Positions 33,528-41,710 of a stretch of 64,000 nucleotides of DNA are shown here, in pieces; position 1 is the first letter of the stretch; each line of letters opens with the position of its first letter. Location: contig NZ_LT629749.1 in assembly GCF_900105065.1 (NCBI RefSeq), positions 744,001-808,000 on the forward strand, given 5' to 3'. Made by a program: the position numbers and the translations under genes. The notes below the pieces were generated by a model that saw only the letters and a program-made list of their open reading frames with translations, ran no database searches and was not told the DNA's origin. The stretch is from Friedmanniella luteola. Its GTDB lineage: Bacteria > Actinomycetota > Actinomycetes > Propionibacteriales > Propionibacteriaceae.

Positions 33528-33758
33528 GTGGCAGCCGTTGAACGCTCTGAGGACGACCTCCTCGCACGGTGGGTGGGTCAGGTCGCCCGCCGGTGGCGGG
33601 CGACCGGGGTGTCGGCGCGACGTCGGCTCGACCTGTACAGCCGGCTCGTGGGCCGCCTGACCGAGGTCCGCGTCACCCTCGGCACCACCACCCCGCTCAC
33701 CAGTGCGGACCCGGCGAGCTTCGCCGACGCGACCGCGGCGGAGTGGTCCGCGGACTGA
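33528..33758 (+). CDS. hypothetical protein, 76 residues
   Basis: No family recognised. The N-terminal half is basic and amphipathic (VGQVARRWRATGVSARRRLD) and the C-terminal half is acidic and Ala/Thr-rich. There is no membrane segment. The GTG start is supported by a CAGGAG site 8 bases upstream, and the 6-base dyad at 33477-33493 suggests regulation. It could be a small DNA- or protein-binding protein. Confidence 0.55.
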   Translation: MAAVERSEDDLLARWVGQVARRWRATGVSARRRLDLYSRLVGRLTEVRVTLGTTTPLTSADPASFADATAAEWSAD

Positions 33759-33817
33759 GCGGGCCGCCGGACCCCGGTCGACCCCGGGCGCCCGGCGGCG
33801 AAGCAGGGCGGCTGCGG

Positions 33818-34669
33818 TCAGCGCCAGAGGTGCAGCGTCGTCGACGCCATCTCCTCGCTGAACCGGCCGCTGGGGCTCGCCTGGTCGAGCAGCCGCCGGA
33901 GCTCGGCGTCGAAGGTGGGGAGGCGGTCGCCGAGCAGGTGCGGGGTCGAGCTCGAGAGGGAGTAGACCGAGGCCGCCACCTCCTCGGCCGTCCGTTCGAG
34001 GACGCGACCCGGGATCTCGACGCGGTGCGGCCCGGTGAAGCCGGCGGCCCGGTAGACGGCGTCTTCGCCGCCGGGTGTGCCCGCGGCCAGCACCCCGCGC
34101 CCGGCTCGTCGCCGGTCGCCGAGGTGCTGGCGCACCAGCCGTCGGATCGCGTCCCGGGGCGGCTGGGGGTGCGGCAGGGCGGCCTCGGTCGGAACGCCCT
34201 CGTGGGTCGTCGCGCTGACGTGCACCAGAGCACCCCCCGGGGCGATCAGGCCGCGCAGCGCCGACGCGACCCGGGGTCGGTCCATCCAGTGGAAGGACTG
34301 GGCCAGGGTCGCCACGCGGATCTCCGGCAGGCCGGCCGGGAGGTCCTCGCCCCGCAAGTGCCGCCAGCTGACGTGCTCGACGTGCGCCGCGGCCGCGAGC
34401 CGGGCGGCCACCGCCGGCACGTCGGCATCCGCGTCGACGCCGATCGCCTCGGCGAACAGCGGGGCGAGGAGCAACGTCAGCGACCCGGGGCCGCAGCCCA
34501 CGTCGAGGAGCCGGCTCTGCCCGTCGAGCGCCAGCTCGGCCCGGAGCCCTTCGGCGATCTCGGCCGGGTAGGGGGCGCGGCCGACGGCGTAGAACGCTGC
34601 GCTCCCGGCGTAGAGCGAGGGGTCCCACGACCACGGCTGGGCGTCCTGCTGCGCCTCGTCGGACGACAC
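33818..34669 (-). CDS. class I SAM-dependent methyltransferase
   Basis: The 283-residue cytoplasmic enzyme has SAM-binding motif I LLDVGCGPGS (about 53-62), an acidic IGVDAD at the end of strand 2 and ATLAQSFHWMD (motif IV region), typical of methyltransferase_11-like proteins related to UbiE/MenG but lacking their specific signatures. The substrate is a small molecule of unknown identity. The GTG at 34669 is preceded by CATGCT 6 bases upstream, again compatible with a leaderless transcript. An overlapping ATG at 34680 belongs to another frame. Confidence 0.85.
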   Translation of the reverse strand: MSSDEAQQDAQPWSWDPSLYAGSAAFYAVGRAPYPAEIAEGLRAELALDGQSRLLDVGCGPGSLTLLLAPLFAEAIGVDADADVPAVAARLAAAAHVEHVSWRHLRGEDLPAGLPEIRVATLAQSFHWMDRPRVASALRGLIAPGGALVHVSATTHEGVPTEAALPHPQPPRDAIRRLVRQHLGDRRRAGRGVLAAGTPGGEDAVYRAAGFTGPHRVEIPGRVLERTAEEVAASVYSLSSSTPHLLGDRLPTFDAELRRLLDQASPSGRFSEEMASTTLHLWR

Positions 34670-34889
34670 CGCTCGAGCATGGCACGGCCTCGCGGGCCGG
34701 CGAGTCTCACAGGTCCCGCACAGCCGTGCCCCAGGCTGCTGCCGGGTGCGGGGCCGAGGGTGGCCGCGAGGTCGACCGACCTCGACTCCCCGGACCGAGG
34801 ACGTCTCCGATGCTCCAGCCCTGCCAGCGACCGGCTCCGCGCCGGTCACCGTCGCCCTGCCCGACCGCCCACCGCCCGGGAGCCCGGGC

Positions 34890-35189
34890 ATGACGCCCCG
34901 GGACCTCGGCCCCGGCTTCCACAGCCACGAGACGTTCTTCGTGCTCCCCTTCCTCGCCGCCCTGCTCGTGCTGGTGGCCCTGACCGTCGCCGGGCTGCAC
35001 CTGGTGCGCTCGGGGAAGCTGTCGCTGGGCGGGCCCGCCCGCCCGGAGGAGGAGGCCAAGCGGGTGCTCGCCGAGCGCTTCGCCCGCGGCGACATCGACG
35101 GCGAGGAGTTCATGGAGCGCTCCAGCCTGCTGAACTGGACGCCGGGCGTCGCGGAGGTCCGCCCCCGGCTCCGCCGGCTGCGCCGCTGA
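34890..35189 (+). CDS. SHOCT-domain small membrane protein
   Basis: The 99-residue protein has one strong membrane helix (about 19-38, FVLPFLAALLVLVALTV). A C-terminal SHOCT domain (about 52-78) reads PEEEAKRVLAERFARGDIDG followed by EEF. SHOCT domains are short oligomerisation modules often at the end of small membrane proteins. The ATG has a CGGGAG site. It is convergent with the DUF1540 gene; the hairpin at 35234-35263 separates them. Confidence 0.8.
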   Translation: MTPRDLGPGFHSHETFFVLPFLAALLVLVALTVAGLHLVRSGKLSLGGPARPEEEAKRVLAERFARGDIDGEEFMERSSLLNWTPGVAEVRPRLRRLRR

Positions 35190-35233
35190 CGACCTCCGGG
35201 CGGTCTGGTGCTGCTCCGTGGTCTCACGCCGCG

Positions 35234-35263
35234 GCGCAGTGCCGTGACTGCACGGCACTGCGC
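35234..35263. terminator. 13-bp perfect hairpin, bidirectional terminator
   Basis: GCGCAGTGCCGTG (35234-35246) pairs with CACGGCACTGCGC (35251-35263) across a 4-base loop. It lies between two convergent stops (35189 and 35287) and can end both transcripts. Confidence 0.8.
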
Positions 35264-35286
35264 AGCGAGGTCGTGGCCGGACCGGG

Positions 35287-35571
35287 TCAGGCCGCCTGGT
35301 AGGAGAGGCAGCCGGCGTCCGCGCTGGTGGAGCCGACCGTGATGGAGGGGGCCCGGCACTCCAGGTCCGCGTTGTGCACGCAGTCCTGGCGCTGGCACGC
35401 GCCCACCTGGGCGACGACGTCGAGGCCGCCCTTCGCGTTGAGCGAGAGGAAGGTGCCGCAGGCGGCGGAGGAGTTGATCGTGACCGCGTAGGCGTGGCAG
35501 CCGTCGTGGTTGTAGGCGCAGCTGGTGGCTGTGCACGCGGTGACGTGCGGCATCTCCAGGGTGGCGGTCAT
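35287..35571 (-). CDS. DUF1540-type cysteine-rich protein
   Basis: The 94-residue protein has about eight Cys in the spaced pattern CTATSCAYN, HDGCHAY, CGTF, CQRQDC, ECRAP and GC, which is duplicated DUF1540-style. Such small proteins probably bind metal through the Cys clusters; the role is unknown. The ATG follows a GGAGAC site. Confidence 0.85.
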   Translation of the reverse strand: MTATLEMPHVTACTATSCAYNHDGCHAYAVTINSSAACGTFLSLNAKGGLDVVAQVGACQRQDCVHNADLECRAPSITVGSTSADAGCLSYQAA

Positions 35572-35675
35572 GGTGTCTCCTCCGGGCAGGGTCGGTTGAG
35601 CCGAACGTAGCCCTCGAAAGGCGCTCTGACCAGGCAGGTGAGGCTTCGCTCACCGCTGCTGAGGTGAGGCTGCGC

Positions 35676-36509
35676 TCACCCCGCCGTCGCGCTCACCGGA
35701 GCGCCGAGGAAGTCGGCGAAGGGGCGGACGAAGGACGGCCGGGCGATGTTGGCGGCGTTGTGCGAGCAGCCGGGGAGGACCACGGCGCGGCCGCCGGGGA
35801 TCGCGGCGGCCAGCGCCGCGCAGTTCTCGGCGAAGTAGGTCGAGCTCCGGCTCCCGGCCGCGAGGAGCACCTCGGCGGTGATGCCGGTGTAGTCGCTCGC
35901 CGGCCCGTCGTGCTCGGCGATCCGCCGGACCTCGGGCGGCACGGTGGGCAGCAGCTCGACGAAGCGCCGACCGATCGGGGTGCGCAGGAAGGCCCGCGTG
36001 AGCAGCTCGGCGGCGGCGTAGGGCAGCTTCGCCCCGGGGTCCTGGGGGTGCACGGCCCGGGCCATGACGGTCATCGCCCGGGCGTGCTGCCCGCGGCTCA
36101 CGGCCTCCTCGAACGCCTCGAGGAACGCGAAGGACGGGCGACCGTCGACCGACAGCCCCGGGTCGTAGACGGCGATCCGCTCCAGCGGCAGCGCGAGCCC
36201 GGCCCGCAGGGCGACGAAACCGCCGCCGCTGTGGCCGAAGACCTGCCGGGCGCCCGTGTGCTCCAGCACCGCGGCGAGGTCCGCCACGTCCGTCGCCACG
36301 GTCTCGGTGCCGTCCAGCGGCGGGGAGCCCGGCCGACCGCGCCGGTCGTAGAGGTGCACGGTGCAGCGCTCGGCGAGGGCCGCCGCGAGCCGGTGGTAGT
36401 CGCGCGCGGCGATCCCCCCGCCGTGCAGGACGACCACGCCGGGGCCGGAGCCGACGGTGCTGACGAGGATCGTGCCCCCGTCGGCTGAACGGGCCGTGGA
36501 CTCGAGCAT
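35676..36509 (-). CDS. alpha/beta hydrolase
   Basis: The 277-residue hydrolase has the oxyanion-type HGGGIAARDY after strand 3, the nucleophile elbow GHSGGGF (Ser around 93), a catalytic Asp region (YDPGL or the later DYTG) and His in GCSHNAANI near the end. The ATG at 36509 has GGGAGG upstream. It is divergent from a tetR gene whose palindromic operator lies between the two starts, so this enzyme is very probably the regulator's target. The substrate is unknown. Confidence 0.88.
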   Translation of the reverse strand: MLESTARSADGGTILVSTVGSGPGVVVLHGGGIAARDYHRLAAALAERCTVHLYDRRGRPGSPPLDGTETVATDVADLAAVLEHTGARQVFGHSGGGFVALRAGLALPLERIAVYDPGLSVDGRPSFAFLEAFEEAVSRGQHARAMTVMARAVHPQDPGAKLPYAAAELLTRAFLRTPIGRRFVELLPTVPPEVRRIAEHDGPASDYTGITAEVLLAAGSRSSTYFAENCAALAAAIPGGRAVVLPGCSHNAANIARPSFVRPFADFLGAPVSATAG

Positions 36510-36525
36510 CGGGCCTCCCTGGTGG

Positions 36526-36542
36526 TGCGAACAATGTTCGCA
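36526..36542. promoter_or_regulatory. palindromic TetR operator
   Basis: TGCGAACA-A-TGTTCGCA is a 17-base palindrome centred between the divergent hydrolase (start 36509) and tetR (36559) genes. Its position overlapping both promoters fits repression of both genes by the TetR protein. Confidence 0.75.
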
Positions 36543-36545
36543 GTT

Positions 36546-36551
36546 TAGGCT
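36546..36551 (+). promoter_or_regulatory. -10 box of leaderless tetR transcript
   Basis: TAGGCT lies 7 bases before the GTG at 36559 with no ribosome site between. Confidence 0.45.
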
Positions 36552-36558
36552 GGTGCTC

Positions 36559-37260
36559 GTGCCGGACGCAACCCCCGAGGCCTCCACCGCCGGACCGACC
36601 CGTCCGTCGGTCTGGACGCGACCGGACCGGGGAGGCCGTGGCCCGCAGCCGGAGCACAGCCGGGAGGCGATCGCCGCGGCGGCCGTGGCGCTCGCCGACG
36701 CCGGGGGGCTGGGCGCGGCGACGATGCGCGCCGTGGCGGCCGCGCTGGGGACCGCCGCCGCCTCCCTCTACCGCTACCTGTCCTCCCGCGACGACCTGCT
36801 CGACCTGATGGTCGACGCCGTGCTGGCGGAGCTGCCCCCGGAGCAGCCGCCCGGCCCGGACTGGCTCGAGGACCTCGTCGACCTCGGCCGCGCCCAGCTC
36901 GACCTGCACCGGCGCCACCCCTGGCTGCTGGAGGCGGGGCTGCGGGGGACCGCCGTCGGGCCCCACGGCACCGACCACATCGAGCGCTGCCTCCGGCTGA
37001 TGGCCCCGGCCGGCGCCGGGTCCGCGGCCAGGATGGAGGCCGTCGCGCTGATCACCGGGGTCGTCTCGCTGTTCGCGCGGCCGGCTCCGGTCGACACGCG
37101 GGCGCTGGCCCCGGCGGACCTCTTCGCGGTGGCGTCGGCGGACCGGCACCCCCACCTGGTGGCCGCGCTCACCCGACCCACCCCGCCCGGGCCGCGGCCG
37201 GACCTCTTCGAGCACACCCTCCGCAGCGTGCTGCGGGGGCTGCTGGTCGAGCCCGGCTGA
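36559..37260 (+). CDS. TetR-family transcriptional regulator
   Basis: The 233-residue regulator has a helix-turn-helix (REAIAAAAVALADAGGLGAA then MRAVAAALGTAAASLYRYL) after a Pro/Arg-rich N-terminal arm of about 40 residues. The C-terminal helical ligand domain resembles TetR_C_1. GTG at 36559 fits leaderless initiation after TAGGCT; GTG at 36553 is an alternative. It is paired divergently with the alpha/beta hydrolase gene around the palindrome at 36526-36542. Confidence 0.88.
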   Translation: MPDATPEASTAGPTRPSVWTRPDRGGRGPQPEHSREAIAAAAVALADAGGLGAATMRAVAAALGTAAASLYRYLSSRDDLLDLMVDAVLAELPPEQPPGPDWLEDLVDLGRAQLDLHRRHPWLLEAGLRGTAVGPHGTDHIERCLRLMAPAGAGSAARMEAVALITGVVSLFARPAPVDTRALAPADLFAVASADRHPHLVAALTRPTPPGPRPDLFEHTLRSVLRGLLVEPG

Positions 37261-37278
37261 CCGCGCGCGGGCCCGGGG

Positions 37279-39777
37279 TCAGGCCGGCCCGGTCAGCCGG
37301 CGGGCGAGGTGCGTGCCGGTCGGCCCGGCGCGGCGGCGGACGACGTCGGCCGGCGGGCCCGCGTCCACCAGCCGCCCGCCCGCGTCGCCGCCGCCCGGTC
37401 CGAGGTCGAGCAGCCAGTCGGCGCCCAGGGCCACGGCGGCGTCGTGCTCGACGACGACCACGGTGCTGCCGGCGTCGACCAGCTCGTGCAGCAGCCGGAG
37501 CAGCCGCTCGACGTCGGACGGGTGCAGGCCGGTCGTCGGCTCGTCGAGCAGGTAGAGCGTGCCGGTCAGCCGGGAGCGCTGCAGCTCGGTGGCGAGCTTG
37601 ATCCGCTGCGCCTCGCCGCCGGAGAGCTCGGTGGCGGGCTGGCCGAGCCGCAGGTAGCCGAGGCCGACGTCACGCAGGGCGGTCAGCCCGCGGACGGCGG
37701 CCGGGATGTCGTCCAGGGCCGTGACCGCGTCGTCGACGCTGAGGTCCAGGACGTCGGCGATCGTGCGGCCGCGGTGGGTGACCTCGAGGGTGTCGGCCGC
37801 GTAGCGGGAGCCGTGGCAGGTGGGGCAGGGGGCGTAGGTGCCCGGCAGGAACAGCATCCGGACGACCAGGAACCCCTCGCCCTTGCAGGTGGGGCAGCGA
37901 CCGGCCGCGACGTTGAAGGAGAACCAGCTCGCCGTCCAGCGGCGGCGGCGGGCCTCGGGGGTGCGGGCGAAGACGGTCCGCACCGCGTCGAAGAGCCCGG
38001 TGTAGGTGGCCAGGTTCGAGCGCGGGGTGCGACCGATCGGCCGCTGGTCCACCACGACGAGCCGGCGGACCGCCGCCAACCCGTCGACCCGGCCGACCGA
38101 CCAGCCGATCCCGGGACCGGCGTCGGCGACCGGGCCGCCCTCCTGCGGGGCGTCGTCGGCGTCCTCCGGCGCCGGTTCCTCCTCGTCGACGTCGGCGGGC
38201 AGCCCGAGGTGCGCCCGGACGACCTCGGCCAGGACCTGCGTGACCAGCGTCGACTTGCCGGCGCCCGACACCCCGGTGACCACCGTGAAGGCGCCGAGCG
38301 GCAGCGCGACGTCGAGGCCGCGCAGGTTGTGCGCCGTGACCCCCGTCAGGGACAGCCAGCCGCTCGGCGCCCGCGGCGCCGGCCGGAGCCGGGGGCGGTG
38401 CGCGGGGTCGAGGAAGCGGCGGGTCGCCGAGGCCGGCACGGCCTGCAGGCCCGCCACCGGCCCGCTGTGCAGCACCCGGCCGCCGGCGCCGCCCGCCCCG
38501 GGTCCGACGTCGACCAGCCAGTCCGCCCCGCGCACCAGCTCGAGGTCGTGCTCGACCAGCAGCACGGTGTTGCCCGCGTCGCGGAGCCCCAGCAGCACCG
38601 CCCACAGGGCTTCGGTGTCGGCGGGGTGCAGCCCGGCGGAGGGCTCGTCGAGGACGTAGACCACGCCGAACAGGCCGGACCGGAGCTGGGTGGCCAGCCG
38701 GAGCCGCTGCAGCTCGCCCGACGACAGGGTCGGCACGGCCCGGTCCAGCGCCAGGTAGCCGAGCCCCAGGTCGACGACGAGCTCGCTGCGGCCCAGCAGG
38801 TCGGCCAGCACCGTGCCCGCCGTGCTCTCCGGCTCGTGCTCCGCCGCCGCGGCGCGGAGCACCGCGGTGAGCTCGGCCAGCGGTCGCGCGGCCAGGTCGG
38901 CGATGTCCTGCCCGGCGAAGGTGACGGCGAGCGCCTCCGGCCGGAGCCGCCGCCCACCGCAGACCGGGCAGGGGGTGGCGTCGAGGTAGCCGCGGAGCCG
39001 GCGGCGCACCGGCGCCGACCGGGTCGACGCGAAGGTCTCGAGGACGTGGGCGCGGACGCTGGTCCACCGGCCCTGGTAGGGCCGCTGGATGCGGCCGGCC
39101 TCGCGCTCGGCGTGCACGGTGACGACGGGCTGCTCGTCGGTGAACAGGATCCACCGCCGTGCCTCCGGGTCCAGCTCGCGCCACGGACGGTCGACGTCGT
39201 GGCCCAGGGTGGCGAGGATGTCCCGGAAGTTCTTCCCCAGCCAGGCGCCCGGCCAGGCGGCCACGGCGCCCTGGCGGATGCTCAGCGACGGGTCGGGCAC
39301 GACGGAGGACTCGCTCACGTCGTAGGTCACGCCGACGCCGTGGCAGTGCGGGCAGGCGCCGGCCGCCGTGTTCGCGGAGAAGGCGTCGGAGTCCAGCCGC
39401 TCGGCCCCGGCCGGGTAGGTCCCGGCGCGCGAGAACAGCATGCGCAGCGAGTTGGACAGCGTGGTCACCGTGCCGACCGACGAGCGCGACGACCCGGCGG
39501 CCCGCTGCTGCTGCAGGGCGACGGCGGGCGGCAGCCCGGTCACCGACGTCACCCGCGGCACCCCGGCCTGCTGGATCAGCCGCCGCGCGTAGGGCGCCAC
39601 CGACTCCAGGTAGCGACGCTGGGCCTCGGCGAAGACGGTGCCGAAGGCGAGCGAGGACTTGCCGGACCCGGAGATGCCGGTGACGGCGACGACGGCCTCC
39701 CGCGGCAGCCGGACGTCCACGTCGCGCAGGTTGTGCTCCCGCGCCCCCCGGACCTCGATGAAGGCGTCGCGCGGCAC
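37279..39777 (-). CDS. UvrA-like ABC ATPase, class II (UvrA2)
   Basis: The 832-residue protein has two ABC ATPase halves: Walker A GISGSGKSS (34-42) and GVSGAGKST (about 507-515), with signatures LSSGELQRLRLA and LSGGEAQRIKLA. Zinc-finger Cys sets are visible (CPHCHGVG, CPVCGGRR, CPTCKGEG, CPTCHGSRY). At 832 residues it lacks the UvrB-binding domain that makes housekeeping UvrA about 950-1000 long. It therefore belongs to the UvrA2/drug-resistance group (as in Streptomyces DrrC and Deinococcus UvrA2), which helps with DNA lesions from intercalators. An acidic insertion with EEEPAPEDADDAPQE precedes the second half. The true uvrA should be elsewhere. Confidence 0.9.
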   Translation of the reverse strand: MPRDAFIEVRGAREHNLRDVDVRLPREAVVAVTGISGSGKSSLAFGTVFAEAQRRYLESVAPYARRLIQQAGVPRVTSVTGLPPAVALQQQRAAGSSRSSVGTVTTLSNSLRMLFSRAGTYPAGAERLDSDAFSANTAAGACPHCHGVGVTYDVSESSVVPDPSLSIRQGAVAAWPGAWLGKNFRDILATLGHDVDRPWRELDPEARRWILFTDEQPVVTVHAEREAGRIQRPYQGRWTSVRAHVLETFASTRSAPVRRRLRGYLDATPCPVCGGRRLRPEALAVTFAGQDIADLAARPLAELTAVLRAAAAEHEPESTAGTVLADLLGRSELVVDLGLGYLALDRAVPTLSSGELQRLRLATQLRSGLFGVVYVLDEPSAGLHPADTEALWAVLLGLRDAGNTVLLVEHDLELVRGADWLVDVGPGAGGAGGRVLHSGPVAGLQAVPASATRRFLDPAHRPRLRPAPRAPSGWLSLTGVTAHNLRGLDVALPLGAFTVVTGVSGAGKSTLVTQVLAEVVRAHLGLPADVDEEEPAPEDADDAPQEGGPVADAGPGIGWSVGRVDGLAAVRRLVVVDQRPIGRTPRSNLATYTGLFDAVRTVFARTPEARRRRWTASWFSFNVAAGRCPTCKGEGFLVVRMLFLPGTYAPCPTCHGSRYAADTLEVTHRGRTIADVLDLSVDDAVTALDDIPAAVRGLTALRDVGLGYLRLGQPATELSGGEAQRIKLATELQRSRLTGTLYLLDEPTTGLHPSDVERLLRLLHELVDAGSTVVVVEHDAAVALGADWLLDLGPGGGDAGGRLVDAGPPADVVRRRAGPTGTHLARRLTGPA

Positions 39778-39797
39778 CGGCTCAGTATCGGCCCTCG

Positions 39798-39816
39798 CCC
39801 TTCGACAGGCTCAGGG
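39798..39816. repeat. copy 1 of a dispersed palindromic repeat
   Basis: CCCTTCGACAGGCTCAGGG, located between the uvrA2 start and the end of the oxidoreductase gene (its last bases overlap that gene's tail). A near-identical copy is at 45324-45342. This sequence type is a known style of short interspersed element in high-GC genomes. Confidence 0.65.
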
Positions 39817-40845
39817 GGCGGGGGCGGGGGCGGTGGGCGTCCAGCCGAGCGCCGGTCCCAGGTGGGCGGCGATGTCGGTGAGGATCTGGACGTAGTCCTC
39901 GGGCTCGAAGCTGAACGGCAGGGCGAAGGCCACCTCGTCGACCTCCCGGAAGCCGGCGTGGGCGTGCAGCTGCTCCGCGATCTGCTCGGCCGGCCCCACC
40001 AGGTCCTCGGCGAAGAGCAGCCGACCGGGTCCCTGCGGGACCCCGACCCGGCCCCGGCGGCCGGCGGCGTACTGCTCGTACCTCTGCCGCTGGGCCGGCG
40101 TGGCCGAGTCGGTGGGGATGACGACGAGGCCCTGGGACACCCGGGCCCGCTCGCCGTCGGGGTGGGCGGCGCGGAAGGCGCGGACCTGCGTCTGCTGGAT
40201 GGCGGCGAAGTCGACCGAGTCCTCGGCCTTGACCACGCTGCTGGTGAGGAAGTTCATCCCGTGCTCGCCGGCCCACCGCGCCGAGCGCAGGCTGGCACCG
40301 CCGTACCAGAGCCGGCGGGCCAGACCGGGGGAGTGCGGCTGCACGCGGTCGGAGAACACCTCGATGCCCTCGACGCCGCTCCAGTCCGTGGCGGGCTCGC
40401 CGCGCACCAGCCGGAGCAGCCGCTCGACCCGGCCGTAGCCGAAGTCCTCGCGGTCGGCGGTGTCGGGGTACAGCGCACGCTGCACCCGCTCCCACTGCAT
40501 CGGCGGGCCGACGCTGACGCCGGGGTTGAGCCGTCCGCCGGAGAGCAGGTCGACGGTGGCCAGGTCCTCGGCCAGCCGCAACGGGTTCTCCCAGCCCAGC
40601 GGGATGACGGCGGTGCCCAGCTCGATGCGGTGGGTGCGCTGACTCGCCGCCGCCAGCACCGCGACGGGGGAGGAGATCCCGTGCTGCAGGTGGCGGTGCC
40701 GCACCCACGCGCTGTCGTAGCCGAGCTGCTCGCCGAGCGCGATCACGTCGAGGGTCGCCCGGTGCCCCGGTCCGGGGTCGGCCGGGTCGAAGACGCCGAT
40801 GGTCAGGAAGCCGAGCTTGCGCAGCGGCTGGCCGGGCAGGGGCAC
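39811..40845 (-). CDS. LLM-class flavin-dependent oxidoreductase
   Basis: The 344-residue TIM-barrel enzyme belongs to the luciferase-like monooxygenase family (FMN or F420). Segments RIELGTAVIPLGWENPLRLA, LATVDLLSGGRLNPGVSVG and RRLWYGGASLRSARWAGEHG are the conserved strands. The ATG at 40845 has an adequate site. Compared with F420-dependent actinobacterial members the sequence is typical, but substrate cannot be inferred. The PIG-L gene lies upstream on the same strand, 22 bases away, so the two may form one operon. Confidence 0.9.
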   Translation of the reverse strand: MPLPGQPLRKLGFLTIGVFDPADPGPGHRATLDVIALGEQLGYDSAWVRHRHLQHGISSPVAVLAAASQRTHRIELGTAVIPLGWENPLRLAEDLATVDLLSGGRLNPGVSVGPPMQWERVQRALYPDTADREDFGYGRVERLLRLVRGEPATDWSGVEGIEVFSDRVQPHSPGLARRLWYGGASLRSARWAGEHGMNFLTSSVVKAEDSVDFAAIQQTQVRAFRAAHPDGERARVSQGLVVIPTDSATPAQRQRYEQYAAGRRGRVGVPQGPGRLLFAEDLVGPAEQIAEQLHAHAGFREVDEVAFALPFSFEPEDYVQILTDIAAHLGPALGWTPTAPAPAP

Positions 40846-40867
40846 GGAGTGGTCCTTCCGGGACGGG

Positions 40868-41635
40868 TCAGTTGAGGCGGGAGACGGCGAAGAGCTCGGC
40901 CAGCCGTCCCTCGGGCAGGCCGGCGAGCGCCGCGTTGCCGGCGTTCCAGCCGCGCAGCATCTCCTCCAGGCCCGCGCCCTGGTGACCGGTCTGGGACGTG
41001 TGCGCGGTGAGGGCGGCGACCTTGCGGTCGAACCGGTCGGTGATGTCGACGGCGTGCGGGAGCTCGGGGTGGCCCATCAGCCACAGCTCGGTGACCTTCC
41101 ACGGCTCGAGGCCCTGCTCGAGCAGCTCCGGCCAGGCGAAACGGTTCTCCGCGGCCGGGTAGACGGCCCGCACGGTCGCCTCGCCCGCGGCCAGGTGGTC
41201 GGGGTGGGAGGCCTGCAGCCGCTGGTAGAGCCGCTGCGGCGACTGCGTCAGCACCCGCTGCGGCCGGACCTGCCGGATCACCTCGACGACGGCGCGCTGC
41301 AGCTCCCACGAGGGCTCCAGCCAGCCGTCGCTCCAGCCGTCCAGGAAGCGGACGTCGGTCACCCCCAGCTCGGCCGAGGCGGCCTGCTGCTCCCGCTCGC
41401 GGATCGCGGGCATCTGCTCGCGCGGGGTGTCGTCGAAGCCGCCCTGCTCGCCCCGCGTGCAGAGCAGCAGGGTCACCTCGACGCCCGCGGCGACCCAGCC
41501 GGCCAACGTGCCGGCGGCGCCGAAGTCGGCGTCGTCCGGGTGCGCGGTGACCACGAGGGCCCGTTGCACCTCCGCGTCGGGCACGGGCTCGGCCCAGCCG
41601 TAGGGGTTCGGGCGCGCGGGCGGCTGGTCGGTCAC
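40868..41635 (-). CDS. PIG-L (LmbE) family deacetylase
   Basis: The 255-residue zinc hydrolase has the AHPDDAD motif (about 31-37), whose His and Asp bind zinc, and a second zinc-site region SHPDHLAAGE. The family removes acetyl groups from N-acetylglucosamine-type sugars. MshB (mycothiol) and Mca are relatives, but the short length and lack of the MshB-specific end make this a general PIG-L member. The GTG start gives a basic N-terminal PPARPNPYGWAEP. It is followed closely by the flavin oxidoreductase gene, so it could modify a mycothiol conjugate or sugar in the same path (inference). Confidence 0.88.
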   Translation of the reverse strand: MTDQPPARPNPYGWAEPVPDAEVQRALVVTAHPDDADFGAAGTLAGWVAAGVEVTLLLCTRGEQGGFDDTPREQMPAIREREQQAASAELGVTDVRFLDGWSDGWLEPSWELQRAVVEVIRQVRPQRVLTQSPQRLYQRLQASHPDHLAAGEATVRAVYPAAENRFAWPELLEQGLEPWKVTELWLMGHPELPHAVDITDRFDRKVAALTAHTSQTGHQGAGLEEMLRGWNAGNAALAGLPEGRLAELFAVSRLN

Positions 41636-41666
41636 CCGCTCACCCTAGGCGGGGCCCGACGCCGAC

Positions 41667-41699
41667 GTGCGGCCCCGGGGTGGAGCCCCGGGGCCGCAC
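41667..41699 (-). terminator. 14-bp perfect hairpin terminator
   Basis: GTGCGGCCCCGGGG (41667-41680) pairs with CCCCGGGGCCGCAC (41686-41699) across a 5-base loop, 12 bases after the stop of the leftward ScyD/ScyE-like gene. It has no U-tract. Confidence 0.8.
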
Positions 41700-41710
41700 G
41701 ACCGAGGACG

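Noticed and set aside
41640-41710. CRISPR or tandem repeat
   Set aside because: It is a single perfect hairpin directly after a stop codon, i.e. a terminator.
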